Source of the DNA: Nostoc sp. FACHB-973
GTDB lineage: Bacteria; Cyanobacteriota; Cyanobacteriia; Cyanobacteriales; Nostocaceae
DNA length: 64,000 bases
Assembly: GCF_014698115.1 (NCBI RefSeq)
Contig: NZ_JACJSJ010000003.1
Span: 117,297-181,296, forward strand
Reading direction: 5' to 3'
A model generated the notes under the pieces. It was not told the origin of the DNA. It worked only from the letters and a program-made list of their open reading frames with translations, and did not search any database. Positions 8,752 to 16,794 of this stretch are shown here, in pieces. The stretch's first letter is position 1. The number at the start of each line of letters is the position of its first letter. Made by a program: the position numbers and the translations under genes.

Positions 8752-8788
8752 GCATTAGGGTGGTTTAAAAGGAGCGCTGCGATCGCAC
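8752..8788 (+). ncRNA. Degenerate repeat plus homing spacer matching tRNA-Ala
   Basis: About 40 bp after the last full repeat, 8752-8771 reads GCATTAGGGTGGTTTAAAAG, a decayed version of the repeat end. It is followed by GAGCGCTGCGATCGCAC at 8772-8788. These 17 bases match the sense strand of the adjacent tRNA-Ala gene exactly (minus strand, 9201 to 9185). The tRNA copy is preceded by GGTA, which fits the GTN PAM of V-K systems. This is the layout of a delocalised homing crRNA, which guides the element to its tRNA attachment site. Eight of the 17 bases are the common HIP1 palindrome, so the informative match is the other nine plus the PAM and geometry. Confidence 0.85.
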
Positions 8789-8990
8789 GTAAGACGCAGC
8801 TATTTTATAGTAGTGAATAGTATTGATGCCTCTGCTTGAGTGAAAACAAGAAAAGAAGAGTTAATATATTTTTGTAATTAGACTGCAAATAAAGCGCTTT
8901 AAAGCTAGTATTGCAATTCAAGAGCCTTGCGCTTGCTGTAATCTATTGAATTAGAAAACATATATTTGTCCGAGTTTTACAGCGTGATTT

Positions 8991-9147
8991 TGGACAATAA
9001 TTCTTTAAAACTGGTTTCAACTCTGGACAATAATTCTTTAAAACTGGTTTAATTGCTGAAAGCCCCGGAAATGCGTAACTTATGTCCCTGAATTTCGTAA
9101 AACTGGACAATAATTCTTTAAAAGTGACAATAATTATTTAATGGACA
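8991..9147. mobile_element. CAST transposon end with four TnsB-like binding sites
   Basis: Four copies of a site with core GACAATAATTnTTTAA start at 8992, 9025, 9105 and 9126. The first two are identical over 27 bp. Read inward on the minus strand, the end begins TGTCCATTAAATAATTATTG at 9147, and TGT is the usual tip of Tn7-like elements. The tip lies 55 bp from the PAM of the homing protospacer, within the roughly 50-65 bp downstream of the PAM where V-K elements insert. The terminal base is assigned from the TGT motif and could be off by a few bases. Confidence 0.8.
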
Positions 9148-9149
9148 TA

Positions 9150-9222
9150 TGGAGAATAGGGAACTCGAATCCCTGACCTCTGCGGTGCGATCGCAGCGCT
9201 CTACCAACTGAGCTAATTCCCC
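9150..9222 (-). tRNA. tRNA-Ala (CGC anticodon)
   Basis: A cloverleaf can be folded by hand. The acceptor stem GGGGAAT/ATTCTCC contains a G3-U70 wobble, the alanine identity pair. The D arm is GCTC/GAGC, the anticodon stem CTGCG/CGCAG has loop ATCGCAC, giving anticodon CGC, and the T arm is AGGGA/TCCCT with TTCGAGT. No CCA is encoded. The transposon tip lies three bases past the discriminator base. The gene stays intact after insertion because the element enters downstream of its 3' end. Confidence 0.95.
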
Positions 9223-9246
9223 TTAATCAATTCACCAATAAATATT

Positions 9247-9975
9247 TTAACATTCACTTACCGATGCCTGGGGTTGTTTTTCGGAATAAACTTTCTGCAC
9301 CCGTTCGAGTTCTAAATCACTGAGGTAATCAACAGTCCAGTTACAGCAGCGCTGAAGCATGTGGAAGGGGTAAGTATTCGCTACACCCACGACTTGCATG
9401 TGCGATCGCTTTGCTGCTTCAATACCAGCTGGTGTATCTTCAATTGCTAGACACTCTTGGGGTTGAAGATTTAATTCAGGGTATTCTTCATTCAACTTTT
9501 TCACTGCCAGTAGATAACCATCGGGTTCTGGTTTACTGGTAGTGATGTCATCACCCGCTACGATAATTTTAAAATGTTCAGCCAGTTTAGCTCGATTGAG
9601 TACCAATTCTATTTCTTTGCGAATAGCACCACTGACTAATCCTAGTTTGAGATTGCGCGATCGCACTTGAAATATCAAGTCTTCTACACCTGGATATAAA
9701 GGCAGTTTCTCAATTTTTTCTAGTTCTAGCGCATAAGCTTGGGCTTTGCGGTGCAGCAACTGAGTTAAATATTTTTCCGTAACTACCCTACCACGATTAG
9801 CGAGTAGTTGCCCAAAACAAGCGCGATCGCTACGTCCTAAAGAAGCTTGACGCTCATTAACCCGCTGCGGTTGGAGATTTTCTTGAATGAGAATCTCATC
9901 TATCAGTTGCAGGTGGATTGGCTCATCGTTAATGATGACACCATTAAAATCAAAGAGAACTGCCTTTAAACTCAT
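9247..9975 (-). CDS. HAD-superfamily hydrolase, beta-phosphoglucomutase-like
   Basis: A 242-aa soluble protein of HAD subfamily IA with a helical cap after motif I. Motif I reads FDFNGVI with Asp9; the second Asp of the usual DxD is Asn11. Motif II is LVSGA, motif III the Lys in SKPEPDGYLL, motif IV IEDTPAGIEAAK. These proteins dephosphorylate sugar phosphates or other small phosphate esters, and the substrate cannot be told. The Asn at position 11 removes the usual acid/base residue. The gene overlaps the upstream methyltransferase by 4 bp, so they are co-transcribed. Confidence 0.85.
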   Translation of the reverse strand: MSLKAVLFDFNGVIINDEPIHLQLIDEILIQENLQPQRVNERQASLGRSDRACFGQLLANRGRVVTEKYLTQLLHRKAQAYALELEKIEKLPLYPGVEDLIFQVRSRNLKLGLVSGAIRKEIELVLNRAKLAEHFKIIVAGDDITTSKPEPDGYLLAVKKLNEEYPELNLQPQECLAIEDTPAGIEAAKRSHMQVVGVANTYPFHMLQRCCNWTVDYLSDLELERVQKVYSEKQPQASVSEC

Positions 9976-10871
9976 GCGATTATGCCAAATGCTGGCGATC
10001 CAAGTCCCTCCAAATTATTATTATCTATTGTGGTGTCTATTGATGTTGCAGAGTATTGGCGGACATTTTCGCTGGTTATCGGTTTAATGCCGCTAGTTAC
10101 CTGATTTATCCACCAGACATCTTGAGTTCGCACCGCTTCAAACCCTGCTGCACCCATATTCGCATCGACATTACCATTGGCATACTCACGAATATATGGT
10201 TCTTCAAAAAGGTCGTTGAGCCATTCTAATTGACGCAGAGTCTTTTGATTACCATCTTGAATTAACACTTGTCCTCCAGTTACCAGCAACCGGAAGCTTT
10301 CCCGCAAAATTGCTACCGACACTGCATCTGGTATTTCGTGAAATAGTAAAGAAGCTGTCACCAAATCAAAAGAAGCATCACTCAAACCAGTTTTCTCAGC
10401 ATTCCCGTGTCGCCAGACTATATCTAAACCCGCAGTTCGGCTTTTATCTTCTGCCCTTACCAACATATAAGGTGATAAATCCAAACCAATAACTTCGGCT
10501 TCCGGGAAGGCCTGCTTTAACATTAAAGTAGTGGAACCGGTGCCGCAACCTAAATCAAGTATGCGTCGTGGTTTTACTTTGATAGCATCAATTAAAGCCT
10601 GACGGACAGTAGTTTCGTTAGGTGGCAGAACATATTGGGTTATGGGGTCGTAACTAACCGCTGCATCGGAAGTGAGATATCCGCCTGCAATCCCGTGAAA
10701 GTTTTGACTGCTGTAGTACGCTGGAATTATGACATCATCTCGTCGAAAGCGATCGCTTTCTTTCTCCCAGTCAATACTATTAGAGTAACGCCGCAACTCA
10801 TCTTCATCAATGAAAAAACGCGCTACAGGTGATAAAAAACGTTCCCAGATTGTATCTTGACGTACTGCCAT
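9972..10871 (-). CDS. Class I SAM-dependent methyltransferase
   Basis: A 299-aa protein with a methyltransferase core. Motif I is ILDLGCGTGS at residues 104-113, followed by the acidic loop EVIGLDLSPYML and the motif SFDLVTASLLFHE. The first 100 residues form an extra N-terminal region with many Asp and Arg. The substrate is not identifiable. It overlaps the HAD hydrolase by 4 bp. The frame that continues upstream of the start is a low-complexity repeat and is not coding. Confidence 0.85.
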   Translation of the reverse strand: MAVRQDTIWERFLSPVARFFIDEDELRRYSNSIDWEKESDRFRRDDVIIPAYYSSQNFHGIAGGYLTSDAAVSYDPITQYVLPPNETTVRQALIDAIKVKPRRILDLGCGTGSTTLMLKQAFPEAEVIGLDLSPYMLVRAEDKSRTAGLDIVWRHGNAEKTGLSDASFDLVTASLLFHEIPDAVSVAILRESFRLLVTGGQVLIQDGNQKTLRQLEWLNDLFEEPYIREYANGNVDANMGAAGFEAVRTQDVWWINQVTSGIKPITSENVRQYSATSIDTTIDNNNLEGLGSPAFGIIA

Positions 10872-11142
10872 AGGTATTGTGTCAGAAGTGTAAAGACAGT
10901 TTTAATCACAGTGATTTTCTTTACAAATTTTAATACATCTTTTCTGAGTCTGGCGATCAGTTGAGGCTCAAAACAGCATTGTACTATATTTGTAGTATAT
11001 AATTTTTGCAGGCTGGATACTGAAGACTGGTTATTCTCCCTCATCTCCCTCATCCCCCACTCCCCACTCCCCACTCCCTTTAATTCCCGATGCCAAATTC
11101 CCAATCTAAAATCTAAAATTAAAAATCCAAAATAAAAAAATT
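10872..11142. other. Intergenic region with CTCCC low-complexity tract
   Basis: No gene is seen. From about 11035 to 11085 there is a pyrimidine-rich tract of repeated CTCCCTCAT and CCCCACT units. It is the complement of the purine-rich minisatellite at 18234-18279, so both belong to one dispersed repeat class. A 93-aa frame across this tract is rejected as an artefact. The promoter of rtcB should lie here. Confidence 0.6.
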
Positions 11143-13290
11143 ATGCCCTACGAAAAGTTAGAAATTACCACACCAGCACCCGTTTTATCTTGGGCGAATC
11201 ACCCTTTGGGACCAGAAGAAACCAAGATGGCAAAGAATGTTGCATCCCTGCCATTTGTATTTAAGCACGTAGCCTTGATGCCAGATGTCCACTTAGGTAA
11301 AGGTGCTTTAGTTGGTTCTGTAATTGCCACCAAAGAAGCGATTATACCTGCTGCGATCGGAGTGGATATTGGCTGCTTTGTCGGCGATACTCTTATTCCT
11401 CTAGTCGATGGTAAATTATATTCCATCAAGGATTTAGCTGAATGTAATGAAGAGTTTATAGTCTACTCTTGCACTTCCACTGGAAAAGTGGTAGCAGCTA
11501 AGGCAAAAGCAAGGTTAACTAGACGTAATGCCCCTCTTTTAAAAGTGATTCTGGACAATGGTGAAGAAATTATCTGCACCCCCGATCACCAATTTATGCT
11601 GCGGGATGGAAACTATGAGGAAGCACAACATCTTCAATCTGGAACATCCTTAATGCCGTTCTACTCAAAAACTGACAAAGATGGTTATACCTTAATCGCT
11701 CAACCCTACTCAGGTAGATGGCAAAAAGCACATTGGATTATTGCTAGATCGGGTTTGCTGGGAAAGGTTGCCAAATTTGAAGGGCAAAGAACAGTTATTC
11801 ATCATCAAAATTTTAATGAATCAGATAACCAACCTGAGAATTTAAAATTCATGGGCGATCGCGACCATTCTGCATATCATCGTAGCTTAGTTGAACATAA
11901 CCAACACTGGCAATCTCCAGAGTTTGAAAAGAAACAACTAGCGGCACTTGCTAGAAAAGCAGCAACACCAGAAGGATATGAATACTATGCTGCAAGAGGA
12001 ACTCAACATATCCTGAATTATATGCAGCAACAGTCAGAACACTTTAGACAAGCGGTTGCTGGTAATGGTGAGCGTGGTAAGCATTATTTAGTGACGTACA
12101 ACCAAAGTGATAAAGGTAGAGCGAAATCTCAGGAAATTGCTAACAGGTACTATACCTATGATATTTGTAACGCACAAGTCAAGACTCCAATTGGTTTACA
12201 CAATCATCGGAAAAAAGAACATCAGTGTAATCATAAAGTTGTAGCCGTTCTGTCTTTAGACTATACACAAGATGTATATTGCCTGACAGTACCTGAATAT
12301 CACAACTTTGCTTTGAAAGCAGGTGTCTTCGTTCACAACTGTGGCATGATGGCAATGAAAACGCCATTTACTGCTCAACAATTAGAAGGCAAACTCAAAA
12401 AAATCCGCTTGGATATTGAAGCAGCAATTCCTACTGGATTCAACGAAAATAAAGACGTTGAAAAATCTGTTACCAACTGGCAACGCTGGAATGATTTTAA
12501 AGACTTGCATCGCGGTGTGCAAGACCTGCAAGGCAAAGCGATGAAACAAATGGGTTCTCTGGGTGGAGGAAATCATTTTATTGAAGTATGCCTCGATACC
12601 GAGAATCAAGTTTGGTTAATGTTGCATTCTGGTTCGCGCAACATCGGCAATAAATTAGCCCAATCGCACATTCACACAGCCAGAGAATTAGCAAAAATGG
12701 CAGGTAATAAATTACCCGATCCTGATTTGGCTCATTTTGTCGCTGGAACGCCAGAATTCCAAGCATATTGGCATGATTTACAATGGGCGCAAGAGTATGC
12801 GCGTGTTAACCGCGATGTCATGATGGCGCGTTTTAAGCACATAGTCGAGAAGCATCTGGCAGGTGGAAAGGCAACTAAACCTTTATTGCAGGTGAATTGT
12901 CATCACAATTACGCCGAAAAAGAAGTGCATTTTGACGAGGATGTGTACGTAACTCGTAAAGGTGCAGTCCGCGCCCAAACAGAAGATTATGGCATTATCC
13001 CTGGTTCAATGGGGGCAAAGTCTTTCATTGTCAAGGGTAAAGGTAATGCTCACAGTTTCTGCTCTTGCTCTCACGGTGCTGGTCGTTTGTTGTCTAGAAA
13101 TAAGGCAAAAAATGTCTATACACTTGATGATTTGATTGAGCAAACTCAAGGGGTAGAATGTCGCAAAGATGAGGGTGTATTAGATGAAATACCTGGTGCT
13201 TACAAACCGATAGAACAAGTGATGGCAAATCAAGCAGATTTAGTCGAAGTTGTAGCAACCCTCAAGCAAGTTATGTGTGTGAAAGGATAA
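11143..13290 (+). CDS. rtcB: RNA-splicing ligase RtcB, interrupted by an intein
   Basis: The 715-aa frame contains a 322-aa intein at residues 78-399. The two extein parts (1-77 and 400-715) join to a 393-aa RtcB, a normal length. Host motifs are PDVHLGKGALVGSV, GVDIG joined to CGMMAMKT, GSLGGGNHFIEV, HSGSRNIG, and SFCSCSHGAGR, with the His to which GMP becomes attached near the end of the domain. RtcB joins 2',3'-cyclic phosphate or 3'-phosphate ends to 5'-OH RNA ends using GTP and Mn2+. The intein sits just before the Cys of GVDIGCG, a metal ligand, so the ligase should be inactive until splicing. A strong terminator follows at 13298. Confidence 0.95.
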   Translation: MPYEKLEITTPAPVLSWANHPLGPEETKMAKNVASLPFVFKHVALMPDVHLGKGALVGSVIATKEAIIPAAIGVDIGCFVGDTLIPLVDGKLYSIKDLAECNEEFIVYSCTSTGKVVAAKAKARLTRRNAPLLKVILDNGEEIICTPDHQFMLRDGNYEEAQHLQSGTSLMPFYSKTDKDGYTLIAQPYSGRWQKAHWIIARSGLLGKVAKFEGQRTVIHHQNFNESDNQPENLKFMGDRDHSAYHRSLVEHNQHWQSPEFEKKQLAALARKAATPEGYEYYAARGTQHILNYMQQQSEHFRQAVAGNGERGKHYLVTYNQSDKGRAKSQEIANRYYTYDICNAQVKTPIGLHNHRKKEHQCNHKVVAVLSLDYTQDVYCLTVPEYHNFALKAGVFVHNCGMMAMKTPFTAQQLEGKLKKIRLDIEAAIPTGFNENKDVEKSVTNWQRWNDFKDLHRGVQDLQGKAMKQMGSLGGGNHFIEVCLDTENQVWLMLHSGSRNIGNKLAQSHIHTARELAKMAGNKLPDPDLAHFVAGTPEFQAYWHDLQWAQEYARVNRDVMMARFKHIVEKHLAGGKATKPLLQVNCHHNYAEKEVHFDEDVYVTRKGAVRAQTEDYGIIPGSMGAKSFIVKGKGNAHSFCSCSHGAGRLLSRNKAKNVYTLDDLIEQTQGVECRKDEGVLDEIPGAYKPIEQVMANQADLVEVVATLKQVMCVKG
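11374..12339 (+). other. Intein in RtcB with HNH homing endonuclease domain
   Basis: The intein starts at Cys78 (CFVGDTLIPLVDGK) and ends VFVHN at Asn399, followed by Cys400 of the host. Block B is CTPDHQFML with His149; the penultimate residue is His398. Block F is VYCLTVPEYHNFALKAG. Splicing would join GVDIG to CGMM. Between the splicing halves there is an HNH-like segment, VIHHQNFNESDNQPENLKF, rather than a LAGLIDADG domain. All four splicing residues are present, so it should be active. Inteins at the same RtcB site are known from other organisms such as Pyrococcus, as I recall. Confidence 0.93.
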
Positions 13291-13297
13291 ATTAGCT

Positions 13298-13328
13298 AGG
13301 TGGGTAATGCCCACCTTTTTTATTTTTT
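13298..13328 (+). terminator. Rho-independent terminator after rtcB
   Basis: A stem AGGTGGG...CCCACCT with a short loop is followed by a run of T, beginning 8 bp after the rtcB stop. Confidence 0.9.
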
Positions 13329-13506
13329 AAACCCAGAGTTACACCTATGCCAAAACGAGTAGGGGATATACAGCAGATTTTAAGTTGGTGAAAGTACACA
13401 AGCTAAGTCCCAAAGCCATGTATAAAGACTGTTTTACTTCTGTTAGCGCAGCGGGGCGTAGCCCATTTTGACTCCTGAATTCTGAATTCTCCTGTAATTA
13501 CCCACT

Positions 13507-14457
13507 CTAAAATTTATCTATATAAAATCCCAAGTGATTGGCAACTGGGCGCTCACGCATTGGTATTTTAGTATGGATGGGAGCGTTTAAAATTCTTGGA
13601 CTCCCCTCTTTTTCTGGGTTTGCAACTACTAACGTAGTAGAACCTCCTCCGTCGAGATTTATCGCTGTGTAGACACCTAATTTTGTCAGGAATTTTGCTA
13701 ATTCGCTTTTAGTAAATCCTTCGCTGTACAGTGGTTGCTTTCCATCTACCAAAACTAACCATAATTTTTTGCCTTCTTTGTCGGTAGCTGCAACAACTCT
13801 CGAATATGGTTTATCTTTTTGGAAATTTGCAGAACTATTAGTTTTTGGTTTTCCCTGAAAAACTAATACTTCATTTCCTGCCAGCCCTTGAATAGTATTT
13901 TTTGGACATTCTTCACTGCCTGGAATTTGGGCTTGGTTGTTGTTACTAAAGCATAAAACATACCTGCCTGATTTTTTGCTGGAGTAGATTTTACTATTGG
14001 AAATAGTTTGTCCTGATACTTTTGTATTATTCCCACTATGGGGATAATAACTCCACGGTGTTGTTTCCCTAAAAGGATGAAAATAGCTACCGTTTATTGC
14101 GAGTTGAACTTGAAATTCCTGAACAAATTCTGATGTTGTTCTCGCTCTGGTTTCATTGTCGATAATTGCTTGAGAACTGACTGCGAGATTTTTTGGTAAT
14201 TTTTCAATATCAGGAGTCACAAATGGTTTGATTCCCGGTGTCATTAAATCAATTGTAACGATATGAATGATTGCAGGACGGGGATTTGACTCTATCAAAC
14301 GCTGATAAACAATTCCACCAAATAATTCTTGTTTTTTTTCGCTGCGGGGTGGACGATGAAAATGACTCCAACCATACATTAATATCGGTAAACATAAGAA
14401 AATAGTTCCGGCAATAAAAGAATAATTATTAATTTTTGCAAAAAATCGTCGCTGCAT
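13507..14457 (-). CDS. Membrane-anchored phosphodiester glycosidase-domain protein (NAGPA family)
   Basis: A 316-aa protein with one N-terminal hydrophobic segment (residues about 10-28, SFIAGTIFLCLPILMYGW), which makes it secreted or membrane-anchored. The rest is a NAGPA/exopolysaccharide-biosynthesis type domain. The signature INLDGGGSTTLV has Asp269 and the glycines, and AINGSYF, LVLVDGKQP and FTKSELAKFL fit the family. Members act on glycosidic phosphodiesters or cell-surface polysaccharides; the substrate is unknown. It is transcribed alone, divergent from the pentapeptide gene 63 bp away. Confidence 0.85.
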   Translation of the reverse strand: MQRRFFAKINNYSFIAGTIFLCLPILMYGWSHFHRPPRSEKKQELFGGIVYQRLIESNPRPAIIHIVTIDLMTPGIKPFVTPDIEKLPKNLAVSSQAIIDNETRARTTSEFVQEFQVQLAINGSYFHPFRETTPWSYYPHSGNNTKVSGQTISNSKIYSSKKSGRYVLCFSNNNQAQIPGSEECPKNTIQGLAGNEVLVFQGKPKTNSSANFQKDKPYSRVVAATDKEGKKLWLVLVDGKQPLYSEGFTKSELAKFLTKLGVYTAINLDGGGSTTLVVANPEKEGSPRILNAPIHTKIPMRERPVANHLGFYIDKF

Positions 14458-14520
14458 TGCGGAATTTGCTCATTTATGAGTAATTTGAGATTGACTTAAT
14501 TTTAGCCAAAACTTAAAAAA

Positions 14521-15354
14521 ATGAATAGTGATGACCTCAATTTTTGTAACCAAAATTTGCGAAATCGCTCATTTGCAGGACTCCAACTTAATGATGCAAA
14601 TTTTAGCGGTGCTGATGTGCGTGGATGTAATTTTTCTAATGCACAATTACAAAGAGCTAATTTTGTCAGAGCTAAATTTGGTCAGTCACCTAGAGTCTTT
14701 ATTAGTTTACGAATCACCGCATTCATTGTTTTATTCGTCGTTTTTCCAGCAATTAGTGAGATGGGATTTGGGGTACTGGGAAATACACCAGAAATACCAG
14801 CATGGTCATATACTCAAGCTCTCGTTGTGAGCTTGGCAATTTCTGGACTAGGTACAGGTTTGAGAAGAATTTTTGCAGAAAAATCAAAATTAGAAAATAT
14901 AATGACAACTATATCAGGTGTGGCTTCAGCAGCATTAATTGGTTTTTATTATGGTGGTATTATTCAAAATAATAATCCCCAGGTTGCTGTAATATCAGCC
15001 TTCATCGCATCCATCTTTGGAGCAATTTTATGTTTGATTTTTAGGAATGGTTTGATGCGGGTAACTGTTGCAGTTGCGGGTTTTATATGTAGTTATGGTT
15101 TAGCTTTTTTAATTAGTAGCGTCGCATTTGCATATTTGAGTACCCAAAATTATCTTTTCGGTAGTATTTGGGGTATTTTGACTTTGATTTTACTTGCTTT
15201 GACAATGCGATCGCTAAATTTAGCTGTCCAAGAAATCACTACCACTGGTATCACCAAATTCAGGGGTGCAAATTTAGAGAATGCTAGATTTGACTCAGAT
15301 TTAAATCAAAAAGCAGTTGATTTTACTGGTGCGATTGCACGCAATACACCTTAA
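14521..15354 (+). CDS. Pentapeptide-repeat protein with central membrane domain
   Basis: A 277-aa protein. Residues about 7-53 are pentapeptide repeats (FAGLQLNDANFSGADVRGCNF). Then come five or six hydrophobic segments between about 60 and 235, and a short second pentapeptide block near the C-terminus (FRGANLENARF). The architecture, repeats flanking an integral membrane domain, is common in cyanobacteria and has no assigned function. Confidence 0.8.
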   Translation: MNSDDLNFCNQNLRNRSFAGLQLNDANFSGADVRGCNFSNAQLQRANFVRAKFGQSPRVFISLRITAFIVLFVVFPAISEMGFGVLGNTPEIPAWSYTQALVVSLAISGLGTGLRRIFAEKSKLENIMTTISGVASAALIGFYYGGIIQNNNPQVAVISAFIASIFGAILCLIFRNGLMRVTVAVAGFICSYGLAFLISSVAFAYLSTQNYLFGSIWGILTLILLALTMRSLNLAVQEITTTGITKFRGANLENARFDSDLNQKAVDFTGAIARNTP

Positions 15355-15519
15355 CTTAATCTCCCAGAATACAAAATACTACAGGACAAATCTGTTATGC
15401 AGTTTCTGAATACCTTGATAACCTTTATCCCTCAAGCACTCTATCTCTTCTCTGTGGCAAGTAAATAACAATAACGTTTTTGGTGTTTCTAGAGAGATAT
15501 AGTCAAAATCGAGGATATT

Positions 15520-16332
15520 ATGCCAAATAACCAATACGAGCAACAGTATAAGAAAAAAGTAATTGATTTCTTTGATAGCAGGACTACCTACGACAACGAT
15601 CGCACAATTCATCGCGCTCTCCCTTTACTAGATTTAGTTCCACTGCAAAAGGGACAAAAAGTATTGGATATGGCAACAGGTACGGGTATCATTGCCATTG
15701 CATCTGCACAAATTATCGGTTCTGAAGGAAAAGTAATTGGAGTGGATTTTTCTTCAGGGATGTTAGCTCAAGCACAACAAAAAATTGAAGAATTAGGCTT
15801 ACAAAATATTCAACTAATTGAAGCTGATGCTGAATATATTGACTTTAATGATGAGAGTTTTGATGTAATTCTTTGTTCTACAGCGATAGTATATTTTAAA
15901 GATATTCCTGCTGCTCTACGTAAATGGTATCGTTACCTCAAACCAGGAGGAATTGTCGGTTTTTCTTGCTGCTCTGAAGAATCTTGTGGAGTGCCACTTA
16001 TTATTGAAATTTGTAGCAAACATGGCATTCCACTGACAAGTATCAATGAGCCAACGGGTACACCTGAAAAATGTCATCACATGCTTGCAGAAGCTGGTTT
16101 TGAAAATATTGAAGTGAAGATCCAACAACTAGGTTACTACCGCAATCTAGACCAAGCTAGAGAATGGAATGGAGGATGGTTTCACCCTAGAGAAAATCCT
16201 TTATTAGAGGTTTCATCAGAGCAAATGGCAGAATTAAAAGTAGAATATCGTCAAAAAATTGAAGCAGAAGCAACCGAGCAAGGATCTTGGTATGAAAATC
16301 TGACTTTTTTTGTAACTGGTCAAAAGGTTTAG
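15520..16332 (+). CDS. Class I SAM-dependent methyltransferase (UbiE/MenG-like)
   Basis: A 270-aa protein. The SAM motif VLDMATGTG is at residues 48-56, with VIGVDFSSGMLAQA and SFDVILCSTAIVYFKD following; the KPGG loop KWYRYLKPGGIVGF precedes the C-terminal half. The UbiE/Methyltransf_11 fold is clear. The substrate is not identified, and the TGTG in place of GCGTG is a modest variant. It is monocistronic by spacing. Confidence 0.82.
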   Translation: MPNNQYEQQYKKKVIDFFDSRTTYDNDRTIHRALPLLDLVPLQKGQKVLDMATGTGIIAIASAQIIGSEGKVIGVDFSSGMLAQAQQKIEELGLQNIQLIEADAEYIDFNDESFDVILCSTAIVYFKDIPAALRKWYRYLKPGGIVGFSCCSEESCGVPLIIEICSKHGIPLTSINEPTGTPEKCHHMLAEAGFENIEVKIQQLGYYRNLDQAREWNGGWFHPRENPLLEVSSEQMAELKVEYRQKIEAEATEQGSWYENLTFFVTGQKV

Positions 16333-16340
16333 AGCAAACT

Positions 16341-16527
16341 CTAACTTTGTATTGTATTGAGCCAATTCATTAAATCAGCTTCTGTAGCGAAATCTAGTAA
16401 TACTTCACCCAAGTCCTCCAACTGAGCTAGGGACAACTCTTGTAGGCGAGATTGTAACTGAGAATTAATTGAACCAAGGCGACGAGTTAATAGACGCGTC
16501 ACTAGCCTCAGCTGATAGTAAAACTCA
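16341..16527 (-). pseudogene. Remnant of DUF4351 C-terminus (Rpn/PD-(D/E)XK-type nuclease family)
   Basis: Reading from about 16524 to a stop at 16341 gives a fragment with TRLLTRRLGSINSQLQSR, then LSLAQLEDLGEVLLDF and ADLMNWLN. That is the C-terminal DUF4351 tail found on many cyanobacterial Rpn-like or DUF2887 proteins. An in-frame TAG lies just upstream, and no start or nuclease domain is present. It is therefore the 3' relic of a lost gene. Confidence 0.75.
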
Positions 16528-16794
16528 AACTAGATGCACCTTTAACCTATGGTGCTTTACATTCACTATATCAGCCAATAAATCATATTTCAAGCTTTCG
16601 ACGGTAACTCAACACCGGCATAAATGTCACTTTGATATCAGCTTGGACATAAATTTATGTAGAGACATGGCGACACCACATCTCTACATACTTTGTCCGC
16701 AAAAAATTTCAGCGTAGATATTGTTTGTTGTTAGGGCTATCAGCAAACTATTTCGCCGATCGCGCTAACATTTAAATTTGGCGTTTTATCAAAA

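Larger units (their letters stand above)
1..9147. mobile_element. Type V-K CAST (Tn7-like) element, cas12k/CRISPR end, incomplete
   Basis: The right boundary is placed at 9147, where TnsB-like repeats stop three bases before a tRNA-Ala gene. Inside are cas12k, tracrRNA, a CRISPR array and a self-homing spacer, the standard set for the effector end of a type V-K transposon. The transposition genes tnsB, tnsC and tniQ are absent. In known V-K elements cargo commonly sits between tniQ and cas12k, so the restriction-like genes at 1-5221 are inferred to be cargo and the element to extend past the left edge. The left end cannot be seen, so cargo membership is inference; the right end is well supported. 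Confidence 0.8.

Noticed and set aside
8408..8755. Two open frames across the CRISPR array, one per strand
   Set aside because: Their products are just the translated repeats; the array structure explains them.
8772..8788. The 17-nt tRNA match as chance caused by the HIP1 octamer
   Set aside because: Considered, but nine further bases, the PAM, the degenerate repeat in front and the insertion distance all agree.
10823..11104. 93-aa frame upstream of the methyltransferase
   Set aside because: It runs through a low-complexity CTCCC tract and overlaps the methyltransferase start; composition is that of a repeat.
16469..16717. 82-aa plus-strand frame
   Set aside because: It overlaps the DUF4351 relic on the other strand and an inverted repeat; no start signal or family.
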